52,833 nucleotides of DNA from Actinokineospora spheciospongiae. Its GTDB lineage: Bacteria > Actinomycetota > Actinomycetes > Mycobacteriales > Pseudonocardiaceae. The translations under genes were made by a program, and so were the position numbers. Under the pieces are notes generated by a model, which did not search any database, was not told the DNA's origin, and saw only the letters and a list, made by a program, of their open reading frames with translations. Every line of letters starts with the position of its first letter. Positions within the stretch are counted from its first letter, which is position 1. The stretch is taken from the NCBI RefSeq assembly GCF_000564855.1, contig NZ_AYXG01000028.1, forward strand, positions 1 through 52,833, given 5' to 3'. Of the stretch, positions 1-8,715 are shown piece by piece.

Positions 1-235
1 GTTCCAGGTGGCTGGCCGCCGGGCGGCGGTCGTGGGGGTGGTCGGCGGCTGCGCCGCTGAGCGTTCGGTGAGCCGGCCGCCGGGCGGCGGCTGCAGGGGT
101 GCTCGGCGGCTGCGCCGCTGAGCGTTCGGTGAGCCGGCCGCCGGGCGGCGGTCGCGGGGGTGGTCGGCGGCTGCGCCGCTGAGCGTTTGGGTGAGCGGGC
201 CGCCAAGCGGCGGTTGTGGGGGTGCTCGGCGGCTG
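1..235. repeat. 61-bp tandem repeat, about 3.7 copies
   Basis: Consecutive copies of a 61-bp unit carry the landmarks GCGTTCGGTGAGCCGGCCGC and GGTCGGCGGCTGCGCCGCTG. The GCGTT landmark recurs at 61, 122 and 183, giving an exact 61-bp period. The last copy degenerates after about 235. No convincing reading frame runs through it. The array starts before the window, so its full length is unknown. Confidence 0.85.
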
Positions 236-410
236 CGCGTGGTGGGGTTCGGTGTGGTGGGGCGCCGAGGGGGCGGTGGGCGGGGTGGTTGCTCGCTGCG
301 CCGGTCGGGTGGCTGGTGGCCGGGTCGATCTCCGGGCGGGGCGCCCTCGGGGGTGCGGGGTGGTGGGCGGTTCGCCGGTGCCGACCGGCGGCCGGGGTCG
401 GGTGCCCGGG
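236..410. other. G-rich non-coding stretch with a G-quadruplex motif
   Basis: This stretch follows the tandem repeats and has strongly G-biased top-strand composition. A canonical G-quadruplex pattern (four G runs of 3-5 with loops of 1-6) lies at 259-285. Open frames here look like compositional artefacts, rich in Gly, Arg and Trp. I see no gene. Confidence 0.5.
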
Positions 411-923
411 TCAGCCTGCGGATTGGGCGCCCGACTGGGCGTCGGTGGGGACCGGGCGGGGTGGGATGGGGTCGCAGGGGACGGCCGCCCAGACGGTCTT
501 GCCCTCGTGGGCGGGGGTCGCACCCCAGGCCAGGGAGAGGCTTTCCACCAGGAACATGCCCCGGCCGGTCACCGCCTCGATGTCCTTGGGCATGACCACC
601 GGGAGCACCGGGCTGTGGTCGTCGACCTCCACCCGCAGGACGTCCGGTTGGGCTGTGCGGCCGACCCGGACACCCCGGACACCGCCGCCGTGTTCTCGGG
701 CGTTGGCGAGGAATTCGCCGCACACCAGGTGCAGTACGTCGAGCCGATCGGGGCCGAGGTCCGCCAACCGCCGGGTCAACTCGCGCCGCAGGTCCGAGGC
801 CGGGGGCACTCCGGGTGCCTCCACCCCCAGGACGACCTCCGCCATCGCCGGTCCCCCGTCGGCCCCTGGCTCGTCCGGGCCGTCCACCACCGTGCCACCT
901 CCATCCGCGCCCGGCATCCGCAC
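411..923 (-). CDS. RsbW-like ATP-binding anti-sigma/regulatory protein
   Basis: This is a single histidine-kinase-like ATPase domain (HATPase_c_2) of the RsbW/SpoIIAB type, which normally sequesters a sigma factor or phosphorylates a STAS partner. In the 170-residue version the N-box EFLANAREHG is at 70-79, the G1-like DDHSP at 101-105 and the G2 motif GRGMFL at 120-125. The first 26 residues are low complexity (Gly, Asp, Pro). An internal ATG at 845 has GGGGGA about 7 bases upstream and gives 144 aa, which may be the true start. It stands alone on the minus strand, with STAS genes elsewhere in the window as possible partners. The partner sigma factor is not visible. Confidence 0.85.
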   Translation of the reverse strand: MRMPGADGGGTVVDGPDEPGADGGPAMAEVVLGVEAPGVPPASDLRRELTRRLADLGPDRLDVLHLVCGEFLANAREHGGGVRGVRVGRTAQPDVLRVEVDDHSPVLPVVMPKDIEAVTGRGMFLVESLSLAWGATPAHEGKTVWAAVPCDPIPPRPVPTDAQSGAQSAG

Positions 924-1067
924 GTGCGCTCGCAGCCTGAGTACCCCGGTGGTGGGCGGGTGTCACGCCCCACACCGCGAAATCGCTTTCACGTCACCCC
1001 GGGGGGGCGCGGGGGACGCGCGGGACGGGGGCGCGTGAGTTCCCACGATCGGGGGTACTTGACGGGC

Positions 1068-1505
1068 ATGACTTCCGACCACCGGGATCGTCGCCCCTCG
1101 CACGACGACCTCACCGCCGGGTTGCGCGGATACCTGCAACTCGTCGCCGACCTCGTCGGGGCCGACCACCGCGCGGGCACCACAGACGTCGGCTCGGTGG
1201 CCGCCGCGCTGCTCCCGCTGCCGCACCGGCTGAGCTGGTTCCCCGAGCGGGCGCTGGCGCTGGGCTGGGACGAGGAGCACGGGTGGGCCGCCCAGCTCGC
1301 GGGTGCGGACGGCGTCGACCAGCTTCCGGTGTCCTACCTCGGGGTGGACGCGCTCCCCACGCCCAGGGTGGTCGCCTGGTTCCTCAAGGACCTGCTCGCC
1401 GGGGGCGACCCCGGGTCGCCGTTCCCGCCCGCGATGCGCGACCGCGGCGAGCGCGACGACTTCGAGGAGCGCCTCAGCGCCTACGCCACCCACTCGGACC
1501 ACTGA
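1068..1505 (+). CDS. DUF6292-like conserved actinobacterial protein
   Basis: This 145-residue soluble protein resembles DUF6292, a family restricted to actinomycetes with no known function. It opens with LRGYLQLVADLVG, has a Trp-rich centre (LSWFPERALALGW, EHGWAAQL), and a PTPRVVAWFLKDLL helix typical of the family. The start chosen is the ATG at 1068; longer in-frame extensions upstream are compositional. GGGTAC lies 10 bases before the start, so transcription may begin at or near the ATG, but the -35 element is poor. The family assignment is from memory of the pattern. Confidence 0.75.
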   Translation: MTSDHRDRRPSHDDLTAGLRGYLQLVADLVGADHRAGTTDVGSVAAALLPLPHRLSWFPERALALGWDEEHGWAAQLAGADGVDQLPVSYLGVDALPTPRVVAWFLKDLLAGGDPGSPFPPAMRDRGERDDFEERLSAYATHSDH

Positions 1506-1615
1506 GGCAGGCCACCGGCGGCCAGACCGGCGAAGCCCCACCCGGACCGGCACCGAGCACCGGACGCGGCGGGTACCGAGGTGGTGCGCACGGGCGCAGC
1601 GGGTATAAGGACGAC

Positions 1616-2611
1616 ATGAGGCTCGGTGTCATCGATGTCGGCTCCAACGCCGCCCAGTTGCTCGTGGTGGACGCGCGGCCGGGTTCGGCGCCGCTGGCGT
1701 CGTACGCGTTCAAGCGGCCCACGGTGCTCGGCACGGAGATCGGCCGGGACGGCACGATGTCGACCGAGGGCGTGCGCCGGGTGGTGCGGGCGACCACCGC
1801 GGTGGTCGCCAGGGCGCGGTCGCTCGACGTCGCCGAGCTGTACGTCTTCGCCACCTCGGCGGTGCGCGACGCGGCCAACCGGGACGTGATCGTGCGGGCC
1901 GTGGAGACCGCGACCGGGTTGCGGCCGCAGTTCCTCTCCGGTGAGGACGAGGCCCGGTTGACCTACCACGCCGCGCACCGCTGGTACGGCTGGTCGGCGG
2001 GCAGGCTGCTGCTGCTCGACATCGGCGGCGGCTCGATGGAGATCGTCCTGGGCCGCGACGCCGAGCCGGAGCTGGCCATGTCGCTGCCGCTGGGGGCGGG
2101 TCGGATGACCCGCCGGTTCCTGACCGAGGACCCGCCCACCGAGCGGCAGCTCCGCAAGCTGACCCGGCACGTCCGCGAGGGCCTGCGCGAGGCGGTGGAG
2201 CGGCTGCGCTGGGAGGGCGCGTTCGACCGGGCGATCGCCACCTCCAAGACGTTCAAGCAGCTCGCGCGGCTGGCCGGGGCGCCGCCGCAGAGCGCCGGGC
2301 CGTTCGCCAAGCGCGCGCTGGGCGTCGCCGACCTCGACCACTGGCTGCCGGAGCTGGCCGCGATGACCACCGCGCAGCGGGCCGCGCTGCGCGGGGTGTC
2401 GCCCGCGCGGGCCGGGCAGGTCGTGGCCGGGGCCGTGGTCGCCAGGACGACCATGACCGCGCTGGGCGTGAGCACCGTGGACATCTGCCCGTGGGCGCTG
2501 CGCGAGGGGATCATGCTGCACCAGTTGCAGACCGCCCTGTCCCCCACCGACCCGATGGCGCTGCGCACCGTCCGCCCGATGGCCGACGGCGAGACCTGGC
2601 AGCGGACCTAG
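1616..2611 (+). CDS. Ppx/GppA-family phosphatase (exopolyphosphatase-like)
   Basis: This 331-residue member of the ASKHA superfamily would hydrolyse polyphosphate or pppGpp in the cytoplasm. The first phosphate motif is DVGSNAAQ at 7-14, the catalytic-region acidic cluster SGEDEA is at 108-113, and the second phosphate loop DIGGGSMEI is at 135-143. It is the short, two-subdomain form common in actinobacteria (like mycobacterial Ppx1), lacking the C-terminal HD-like extension. AAGGA precedes the ATG by six bases. GGGTATAAGG at 1601-1610 could serve as a -10 region. The stop overlaps that of the convergent STAS gene by four bases. Confidence 0.93.
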   Translation: MRLGVIDVGSNAAQLLVVDARPGSAPLASYAFKRPTVLGTEIGRDGTMSTEGVRRVVRATTAVVARARSLDVAELYVFATSAVRDAANRDVIVRAVETATGLRPQFLSGEDEARLTYHAAHRWYGWSAGRLLLLDIGGGSMEIVLGRDAEPELAMSLPLGAGRMTRRFLTEDPPTERQLRKLTRHVREGLREAVERLRWEGAFDRAIATSKTFKQLARLAGAPPQSAGPFAKRALGVADLDHWLPELAAMTTAQRAALRGVSPARAGQVVAGAVVARTTMTALGVSTVDICPWALREGIMLHQLQTALSPTDPMALRTVRPMADGETWQRT

Positions 2612-2958
2612 GCGGTCGTGCCGAGGACGTCCTCGAGGGCGTCGGCGACGGTGAGGGTGGAGTCGAGCATCGTCAGCGCGAGTGCACGGCGGGCCGGGCC
2701 GGTGGCGACCACGGTGAACGGGAGCGCGGCCTCCTCGGCCTCGTTGCGGGCCACGACCAGCGCCGAGAGCCCCGCCGAGCCGAGGAAGCCCACCCCGCTG
2801 AGGTTGGCGACCACGCCCTCGGCGGCGGGGGCCTTCGTGGCCTCGGTCAGCGCTTCGGACAGTTGCGCCACGGTGGCCAGGTCGACGTCGCCCACGGCGT
2901 GCACGACCACCGTCGGGCCGATCTGCTCGCGGTGCACGGTCAACAGCGGGCTCGTCAC
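2608..2958 (-). CDS. STAS-domain anti-sigma factor antagonist
   Basis: This 116-residue protein is a single STAS domain of the RsbV/SpoIIAA/BldG type. These bind a switch kinase and are inactivated by phosphorylation on one Ser. The motif VGFLGSAGLSALV places the acceptor Ser at residue 61. I chose the GTG at 2958 because GAGAGGA ends about nine bases upstream; a second GTG at 2976 is in frame but has no good ribosome site. A sigma-B-like promoter lies at 3016-3040. It could partner with the RsbW-like ATPase about 1.7 kb downstream on the same strand. Confidence 0.9.
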   Translation of the reverse strand: MTSPLLTVHREQIGPTVVVHAVGDVDLATVAQLSEALTEATKAPAAEGVVANLSGVGFLGSAGLSALVVARNEAEEAALPFTVVATGPARRALALTMLDSTLTVADALEDVLGTTA

Positions 2959-3015
2959 CGGTTGGGGTCCTCTCACGCACTGGTCCCGGTGCTTTCCGCA
3001 CCGCGTGGGACCGGG

Positions 3016-3040
3016 CTACCCGTATCCGGCCCCGGCAAAC
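3016..3040 (-). promoter_or_regulatory. sigma-B/F-like promoter of the STAS gene
   Basis: Read on the minus strand, GTTTG (3040-3036), a 14-base spacer and GGGTAG (3021-3016) match the actinobacterial general-stress promoter (GTTT-N14/16-GGGTA). It lies about 55 bases upstream of the STAS start. Confidence 0.6.
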
Positions 3041-3208
3041 CCCGGGCGCGGAACCGGTGTCCATAACCCGGCGCTATGACCCGTTGGGATGGGTGCGGGC
3101 CGGTGCGATCGGGGATGCTCTGAGGACCCTGCACCACTCGACGGAGTTCCCCGGCAGCCGCCGAGGGCTCCGGGCGCCGGACCCGCCCCCGTGGGTGGTC
3201 CCGGTTCA

Positions 3209-3245
3209 GGGCCGGACACGCGCCCACGCCCTGCGTGTCCGGCCC
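3209..3245 (-). terminator. hairpin terminator after the SRPBCC gene
   Basis: Perfect 13-bp inverted repeat (3209-3221 with 3233-3245) and an 11-base loop, 20 bases past the stop of the minus-strand SRPBCC gene. There is no U run, as is usual in this GC range. The rest of 2959-3264 holds only the STAS promoter. Confidence 0.6.
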
Positions 3246-3264
3246 GGCCGGGTGCTCCGGCCGG

Positions 3265-4116
3265 TCAGACCCCCGCGTCGGCCCACAGCGGGGTCCACGG
3301 GTCCAGCTCGACGTAGCGGCGCAGCTCGGCGAAGCCGCTGATCCAGCCCATCCAGCCCGCCCAGGGCATGTCCTGGGGGTCGAACCCGCTCTGGGAGAAC
3401 GTCAGCCGGGTCTTGCCGCCGGACTCCGCCAGCTCCCAGGTGGACTGCCCGAGCCCGGCGCCGAAGTCCACGGTGATCCTGCGGTCCGGCTCCAGCTCGG
3501 TGATCGTCGCCGGGTTCGGGTTGTGCTCGAAGCCGCCCATGGCCCACCGGCCGCCGACGCGCGGTTCCAGCTCCATCGGGGCGTTGAACCACTCCACGAA
3601 CTCCGCCGGGTCCATCAGCGCCCGGTAGACCTTCTCCGGGGCGGCGTCGATCAGGTACTCCGCGCGCAGGTCGGTGGCGGTGAAGTCGGGCAGCGGGCCC
3701 AGCTCGCGGCCTGCCAGGTGGTCGGCGAGGTTGGCCAGGGCCAGCGCCCAGAAGGTGCCGGTGAGCCCGATCGTGCCGCCGTCGCCGCCCGCGACGGCGC
3801 CCCAGCCGGGGAACTCGGTCTGGGTCAGCGACAGCAGGGTCTCGTCGCCCTCGGGCTTGAGGGCCAGCTCCACGGTGGTCTCGGTGCCCTCGATGGTCCA
3901 GGCGAAGCGGACGGTGGTGGCGTCCACGGTCAGCGGGCGCTGGGCGGGTTCGGCGCCCGCGACGGTGTGCCTGCCCCAGAACGCGTAGGTGTCGGGGAGG
4001 GCGACCTCGGCGTGCTCGGCGAACCAGGTGCGCAGCTCGGCCGGGTCGGTCAGCGCGGTGTGCACCCGCTCGACCGGGGCGGGCAGGCGCAGGGTGAAGG
4101 CCAGGGTCTCAGTCAT
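3265..4116 (-). CDS. tandem SRPBCC (AHSA1-type) domain protein
   Basis: This 283-residue protein is made of two START/SRPBCC-fold halves (about 5-140 and 150-275). Each opens with the AHSA1 pattern of a helix followed by D-P-A-E-(L/F): VHTALTDPAELRTWF in the first and VYRALMDPAEFVEWF in the second. The second half also has the family's GGRWAMGGFE strand and a closing W-M-G-W-I-S-G-F-A-E-L helix. These domains bind hydrophobic ligands; the ligand is unknown. Its start overlaps the upstream regulator's stop by 8 bp, so the two are one operon. ArsR-AHSA1 pairs are common in actinobacteria. Confidence 0.9.
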   Translation of the reverse strand: MTETLAFTLRLPAPVERVHTALTDPAELRTWFAEHAEVALPDTYAFWGRHTVAGAEPAQRPLTVDATTVRFAWTIEGTETTVELALKPEGDETLLSLTQTEFPGWGAVAGGDGGTIGLTGTFWALALANLADHLAGRELGPLPDFTATDLRAEYLIDAAPEKVYRALMDPAEFVEWFNAPMELEPRVGGRWAMGGFEHNPNPATITELEPDRRITVDFGAGLGQSTWELAESGGKTRLTFSQSGFDPQDMPWAGWMGWISGFAELRRYVELDPWTPLWADAGV

Positions 4117-4666
4117 CGGGGGTTTCCTTCGGGTAGCAGGCCACGACCAGGGAGAAGGCGTCGCCCTCCGCCCCGCCGTGGCGGGTGAACAGCTCTTGCA
4201 GGGTGGTGCGCAGGTCGGCGAGGAACTCCGCGCGGTGTTCCGGGGCGACGCGGATCTCGCCCGCGACGCCGACCGAGGGCAGCTCCGGGCGGGACCGGTC
4301 GAGGGCGGCGATGTCGACCTGGACCTGCTCGACCAGGTCGAGCAGGTGCCCCAGGTTCAGCTCGTCGCGCTCGCGGCGGGTGCCGATGCGCCCCACCAGG
4401 GCGGGCGAGAGCCAGTAGGACCGCGCCGTCGCCTGGAAGACGCCCTCGGTGACCCCGCGCACCCGCCGGTCGGAGACCTGGGTCACGACCCCGGCCTCGA
4501 CCAGCTTCTTCACGTGGTAGTGGACCCGCTGCGGCGTCTGCCCGAGGGCGGCGGCCACCTCGGTGCACGACCGGGGTTCGGCGAGCTGCCGGAGCACGTC
4601 CACGCGCGCCGGTTTGAGCAGGGTCTCCGCCTGCTCGAGCTGGTCGAGGTACAGGATGTCTCTCAT
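4109..4666 (-). CDS. ArsR-like winged-helix transcriptional regulator
   Basis: This 185-residue protein has an N-terminal winged helix (about 12-75): LLKPARVDVLRQLAEPRS, then EVAAALGQTPQRVHYHVKKLVEAG as the recognition segment. A C-terminal half (about 85-185) of unknown ligand specificity follows. No metal-binding Cys cluster is present, so a metal sensor is unlikely. It is co-transcribed with the SRPBCC gene through an 8-bp overlap and probably controls its own operon. The promoter at 4677-4705 would start the mRNA within a few bases of the ATG, so it is probably leaderless. Confidence 0.9.
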   Translation of the reverse strand: MRDILYLDQLEQAETLLKPARVDVLRQLAEPRSCTEVAAALGQTPQRVHYHVKKLVEAGVVTQVSDRRVRGVTEGVFQATARSYWLSPALVGRIGTRRERDELNLGHLLDLVEQVQVDIAALDRSRPELPSVGVAGEIRVAPEHRAEFLADLRTTLQELFTRHGGAEGDAFSLVVACYPKETPDD

Positions 4667-4676
4667 CGCAAAAATG

Positions 4677-4705
4677 ATTTTGTACGTTCAAAAAGATTTT
4701 GTCAA
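4677..4705 (-). promoter_or_regulatory. sigma-70-type promoter, probably leaderless, with direct repeats
   Basis: On the minus strand TTGACA (4705-4700), a 17-base spacer and CAAAAT (4682-4677) form a good housekeeping promoter in an AT-rich island. Transcription would begin about 4 bases before the ATG at 4666. The direct repeat (A/T)GATTTTGT at 4674-4683 and 4693-4702 overlaps both elements and is a candidate site for the ArsR-like product. Confidence 0.65.
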
Positions 4706-4788
4706 TAGCCGTGACCAGCACTGATGCACACCGGCTGTTCAGGACCGGGTCGCTCGCGGGCCGCCGGGTTGTGGCAGGATCAGACCGC

Positions 4789-5646
4789 GTGACCACGCTT
4801 CGGATCGCCGTGCCCAACAAGGGATCGCTCAGCGTCCCCTCGGAACAGCTCCTCACCGCCGCCGGCTACCGGGTGCATCGGTCCAACCGCGAGCTGATGA
4901 TCGACGACACCCGCAACGACGTGCAGTTCTTCTTCCTGCGCCCGCGCGACATCGCCGTCTACGTCGGCTCCGGGACGCTGGACGCGGGCATCAGCGGGCG
5001 CGACCTGCTCATCGACGCCGACACCGGCGCGCTGGAGATCATGCCGCTGGGCTACTCCGCCTCCACCTTCCGCTTCGCCGCCCGCCCCGGCACCCTGACC
5101 GCGCTCGCCGACCTCGACGGCAGGCGGGTGGCCACCAGCTACCCGACGCTGGTGGAGAAGTACCTGGCCGAGCACGGGATCTCGGTGCGGCTGGTCAAGT
5201 TGGACGGCGCGGTGGAGACCTCCGTGCAGCTCGGCATCGCCGACGCGGTGGCCGACGTGGTGGAGACCGGCACCAGCCTGCGCAACTCCGGCCTGGTCGT
5301 GTTCGGCGACCCGATCCTGGAGTCCGAGGCGGTGCTGATCCAGCGCCCCGAACTGGAGGAGGACGCGCTGGCCTCCTTCGAGCGGCTGCGGCGCAGGCTC
5401 AAGGGCGTGCTGATCGCCCGCCAGTACGTCATGGTCGACTACGACTGCCCGGTCGAGGCCCAGGCGGCGGCATGCGCGCTGACCCCGGGCATCGAGGCGC
5501 CGACGGTCTCCCCGCTGGCCCGCGAGGGCTGGGTGGCGGTCCGCTCGCTGGTGCGGCGCGACCGCGCGCCGTTCGTCATGGACGAGCTGTGGGAGGTCGG
5601 GGCGCGGGCGATCCTGGTGACCCCGCTGGAGTCCAGCCGCATCTGA
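4789..5646 (+). CDS. hisG: ATP phosphoribosyltransferase
   Basis: This is the first enzyme of histidine synthesis, joining ATP and PRPP. At 285 residues it is the long, HisZ-independent form with a C-terminal ACT-like regulatory domain (about 210-285) that usually binds histidine. Visible signatures are RIAVPNKGSL at the N terminus, DAGISGRDLL, and the PRPP-binding region ADAVADVVETGTSLRNSGL. I used the GTG at 4789, which begins MTTLRIAVPNKG. No hisE is adjacent, although hisE-hisG is the usual actinobacterial order. The downstream hydrolase starts inside its stop codon. Confidence 0.97.
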   Translation: MTTLRIAVPNKGSLSVPSEQLLTAAGYRVHRSNRELMIDDTRNDVQFFFLRPRDIAVYVGSGTLDAGISGRDLLIDADTGALEIMPLGYSASTFRFAARPGTLTALADLDGRRVATSYPTLVEKYLAEHGISVRLVKLDGAVETSVQLGIADAVADVVETGTSLRNSGLVVFGDPILESEAVLIQRPELEEDALASFERLRRRLKGVLIARQYVMVDYDCPVEAQAAACALTPGIEAPTVSPLAREGWVAVRSLVRRDRAPFVMDELWEVGARAILVTPLESSRI

Positions 5647-6323
5647 TGCCCCGATACGGCCCGCACCCGAGCCAGTTCCTGGAGCTGAGCACCCCGGTCG
5701 GGCCGTCGCGCGGCACCGTCCTGCTGCTGCACGGTGGTTTCTGGCGCGCTCGGCACGGGCTGGAGCTGATGCGCCCGCTGGTGCCGTCGCTGCTCGCGGC
5801 GGGCTTCACCGTGGCCAACGCCGAGTACCGGCGGGTGGGCGCGGGCGGCGGCTGGCCCGCCACCGCCGACGACGTGGTGGCCGCCCGCGCGGCGCTGGGC
5901 ACCGACGTGATCGCCGTCGGCCACTCGGCGGGGGCGCAGCTGGCGGTCTGCCTGGCTCGGCGCGGCGGGGTGCGCGCGGTGGTGTCGCTGGCCGGGGTGC
6001 TCGACGTGGTGGCCGCCGCGCGGGACGGCCTCGGCGAAGGCGCGGCGGCGGCGTTCCTCGGCGGCCTCCCGGACGAGGTGCCCGAGGTCTACGCCGCCGC
6101 CTCGCCGATGGCGCTGACCCCGGTCGGCGTGCCGGTGACCTGCCTGCACGCCCCGGCCGACCAGCGCGTCCCGTTCGCGCAGAGCGCCGCCTTCACCGAC
6201 GCCACCGGCGACCGGCTGGTGACCGTGGCGGGCGACCACTTCACCCCGATCGACCCCGGGTCCGCCGCCTGGGCCTCGGCCCTGGCGGAGGTCAGCGCAC
6301 TGGCAGGTCCCAGGCCATCGTGA
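5646..6323 (+). CDS. alpha/beta hydrolase (arylformamidase/BD-FAE-like)
   Basis: This 225-residue alpha/beta hydrolase has oxyanion motif HGGFW at 29-33, nucleophile elbow GHSAG at 92-96 (Ser94), Asp172 in HAPADQRV and His198 in AGDHF, so the triad is complete. The HGG(F/W) plus GHSAG pattern is that of kynurenine formamidase-like esterases; the substrate is not determined. Its ATG shares a base with the hisG TGA (TGATG), so the two are translationally coupled, though no link to histidine synthesis is obvious. The 3' end overlaps the convergent phosphatase gene by 32 bp. Confidence 0.9.
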   Translation: MPRYGPHPSQFLELSTPVGPSRGTVLLLHGGFWRARHGLELMRPLVPSLLAAGFTVANAEYRRVGAGGGWPATADDVVAARAALGTDVIAVGHSAGAQLAVCLARRGGVRAVVSLAGVLDVVAAARDGLGEGAAAAFLGGLPDEVPEVYAAASPMALTPVGVPVTCLHAPADQRVPFAQSAAFTDATGDRLVTVAGDHFTPIDPGSAAWASALAEVSALAGPRPS

Positions 6324-8238
6324 CGGTCGTGCCGTCGGCGCGGTGGGTGGTGACCCAGCGGTGCGCGAGCTGCGAGATCAGCGGCATCCCCCGCCCGCGG
6401 GTCGTGTCGGTGGGGTCCGGCGGCTTCCAGGTCCCGTGGTCGGTGACGGTGAGCACCAACCGGCCCGGCCGGTGCTCGGCGAGCACGTCGAGGACGCCGT
6501 CGGCGGTGTCGCGGTAGCCGTGCTCCACCGAGTTGGCCATGGCCTCGTAGCCTGCCAGCACGATGTCCTCGGTCAGCACCGGCGGCGCGCCCCGCTCGGT
6601 CGCCCACGCGGCCAGCTCGCCGCGCAGCGGGACGAGGGTGTGGGCCCGGGCGGCGACGCTGCGGTGCAGCCGGGCCAGCGGATCGGCGTGGTGCACGTGG
6701 ATGAGGGCGATGTCGTCGTCGTGGGTGCCGCCGGTGAGGTCGGCGATGAGCCGGTCGCAGGCCTCGGCGGTGTCCGCGGCGGCGCGCACGCCCGGCAGCC
6801 GGGCCAGCAGCGACTCCATCCCGGAGACCAGGTCGCGGGAGCCGCGGGTCTCGACCAGCCCGTCGGTGTAGAGGAACAGGTCGGCGCCGGGCGGGAAGGC
6901 GGTGGTGCGGGCGGTGAACTCGCGGCCCACACCCAGCGGCTGGGCCATCGCCTCGCCGATCTGCTCCAGCCGCCCGTCCGGGTGCACCAGCACGGCGGGC
7001 AGGTGGCCCGCGTTGGCGTGGACGAGGTCGTCGGTCACCGGGTCGTGCACGGCGTAGAAGCAGGTGATGAAGCTGGGTTCGACGAGCTGGGAGACGTTGC
7101 GCAGCAGCTCGGCGGGCGGCAGCTCCAGCAGCGCGTACGAGCGCACCGCGGTCCGCACCTGCCCCATGACCGTGGCCGCGGTGACCCCGTGGCCCACCAC
7201 GTCGCCGATGACGAAGGCGGTGGCGCCCGAGGGCAGCGGCAGCACGTCGAACCAGTCGCCGCCGACCTTGTCCCCGGTGGCCGCGGGCAGGTACCGGGTC
7301 ACCACGTCCAGGCCGGGGACCTCCGCGGCCGCGGGCAGCATCCGCCGCGACAGCTCCCGGGCCAGGTTGGCCTCCCGGTCGTAGAGCCGGGCGTTGTCCA
7401 GGGCGATCGCGGCGTACCCGGCGATGCCCTCGGCCACGTAGGCGTGCCGCTCGGTGAACCGGCCGGTCTCGGGGTGGGCGAAGAAGAACCCGCCGAGGAC
7501 CTTCCCGGTGGTCGGGCTGATCGCCGACACCGCCAGGTAGCTGCGCACCGGCAGGTGCCCGGCGGGCATCCCCCGGTAGGGCTCGTTGTGGCCGAAGCGC
7601 GGGTCGGCGGTGATGTCGTCGCTGCGGACCGTGCCCATGCCGTCGAACGTGGGCCCGAAGACCTGGGTGTTGCGCGGCATGGGGAAGCGGGAGAACGCCT
7701 CCCTGGGCACGCCGGAGAGCGTGTAGAGGGTGTAGGACTCGCCGAACTCGTTGATCAGGTTGTAGAAGAACGCGCCGAACGCGGCCCCGGTGGCGGTGGT
7801 CGCGGCGTCGGTGGCGTCCTGCACCAGCACGTCGATGTCGAGCTGCGCGGTCAGCCGCCGCCCCACCGAGTGCAGCGCGTCGAGCACCGCCGCCTCCGCC
7901 CGCAGCGCGCGCACCACCTCGACCAGGTCGGCGGTCGCGGCGGCGACGGCGGCGGCCACGAACCGGTGCTGCTCACCGACCGGGTCCACGGTGGACAGCA
8001 GGACGGCGTGGTCCCCGTCGGCGACCAGGACCGCGCCGGTCACCGGCTCACCGCCGGTCAGCCGCGCCAGCGCCGCCTCCCCCGGCACCCGCACCAGCGG
8101 TCCGGCGGTGGCGTCCTCGAGCACCAGCGCCGGGTCCAGCGCGCGTTCCCGGACCGGCACCGGCGCGCCGTCGGGCCCGGCGAACCCGGCCCGCACGGCG
8201 GCGACCAGCTCGGCGAACCCCGGACCGGTCGAGGTCAT
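6292..8238 (-). CDS. GAF-PP2C(SpoIIE)-HATPase partner-switch regulator
   Basis: This 648-residue protein joins three signalling modules. An N-terminal part plus GAF domain (about 120-275) probably senses a ligand. A SpoIIE/RsbU-type PP2C phosphatase (about 300-490) carries [11 protein letters not shown] and GDVVGHG. A C-terminal RsbW-like ATPase (about 520-648) carries N-box [13 protein letters not shown] and GRGMPLI. It thus combines an STAS-P phosphatase and an STAS kinase/anti-sigma unit in one chain. Its ATG overlaps the stop of the upstream STAS gene by one base (TGATG), which makes that STAS protein the obvious substrate. No membrane segment is seen. Confidence 0.93.
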   Translation of the reverse strand: MTSTGPGFAELVAAVRAGFAGPDGAPVPVRERALDPALVLEDATAGPLVRVPGEAALARLTGGEPVTGAVLVADGDHAVLLSTVDPVGEQHRFVAAAVAAATADLVEVVRALRAEAAVLDALHSVGRRLTAQLDIDVLVQDATDAATTATGAAFGAFFYNLINEFGESYTLYTLSGVPREAFSRFPMPRNTQVFGPTFDGMGTVRSDDITADPRFGHNEPYRGMPAGHLPVRSYLAVSAISPTTGKVLGGFFFAHPETGRFTERHAYVAEGIAGYAAIALDNARLYDREANLARELSRRMLPAAAEVPGLDVVTRYLPAATGDKVGGDWFDVLPLPSGATAFVIGDVVGHGVTAATVMGQVRTAVRSYALLELPPAELLRNVSQLVEPSFITCFYAVHDPVTDDLVHANAGHLPAVLVHPDGRLEQIGEAMAQPLGVGREFTARTTAFPPGADLFLYTDGLVETRGSRDLVSGMESLLARLPGVRAAADTAEACDRLIADLTGGTHDDDIALIHVHHADPLARLHRSVAARAHTLVPLRGELAAWATERGAPPVLTEDIVLAGYEAMANSVEHGYRDTADGVLDVLAEHRPGRLVLTVTDHGTWKPPDPTDTTRGRGMPLISQLAHRWVTTHRADGTTVTMAWDLPVR

Positions 8239-8612
8239 CACCGGCCCGCCACGGCGGCGTCGAGGGTGGGGTAGATGTCGAGTTCGTCGGTCAGCCGGGT
8301 GATCTGCAACGGCCGCAGCACCACCCGGCCCTCGGCCACCACGCGCATCCCCGGCTGCTCCCGGTGCGTGCGCACCAGCACCGACATGCCCGCGGAGGCG
8401 AGGAAGTCGACCTCGGTGAGGTCGACCACCAGCACCCGGTCGCCGTGGCGCACCGCCCGCTCCACGAGCTGCTGCAGCTTCGGCGCCAGCGCCAGGTCGA
8501 GCGCGCCGGTCACCCGCAGCACGGTCGGCCCGTCGGTGGTGATCAGCTCCACGGAACCCGCGGCGCTGGTCGCCTTGCCCACGTCGTCCCCCTGGCCCGT
8601 GTCGTCGTCCAT
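8238..8612 (-). CDS. STAS-domain anti-sigma factor antagonist
   Basis: This is a 124-residue single STAS domain with a short acidic N-terminal tail. The acceptor motif [13 protein letters not shown] puts the phosphorylatable Ser at 73. It is directly coupled (TGATG) to the GAF-PP2C-ATPase gene, forming a two-gene partner-switch module in which that protein would both phosphorylate and dephosphorylate it. The downstream output is unknown; no sigma factor is encoded nearby. Confidence 0.92.
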   Translation of the reverse strand: MDDDTGQGDDVGKATSAAGSVELITTDGPTVLRVTGALDLALAPKLQQLVERAVRHGDRVLVVDLTEVDFLASAGMSVLVRTHREQPGMRVVAEGRVVLRPLQITRLTDELDIYPTLDAAVAGR

Positions 8613-8664
8613 GGGTCACATCCTGCCGCCCCCGCGCCCCGCTGTCGCCGCTCGGGGGGCTGAC

Positions 8665-8702
8665 CAGCGCCGACGGCCCGCCGCGACGGGCCGTCGGCGC
8701 TG
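8665..8702 (-). terminator. hairpin terminator after P450-ferredoxin
   Basis: Inverted repeat of 16 perfect base pairs (8665-8680 with 8687-8702) and a 6-base loop, just after the stop of the minus-strand ferredoxin gene. It separates this operon from the STAS gene. Confidence 0.7.
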
Positions 8703-8715
8703 CTCGCGCGCCGGG

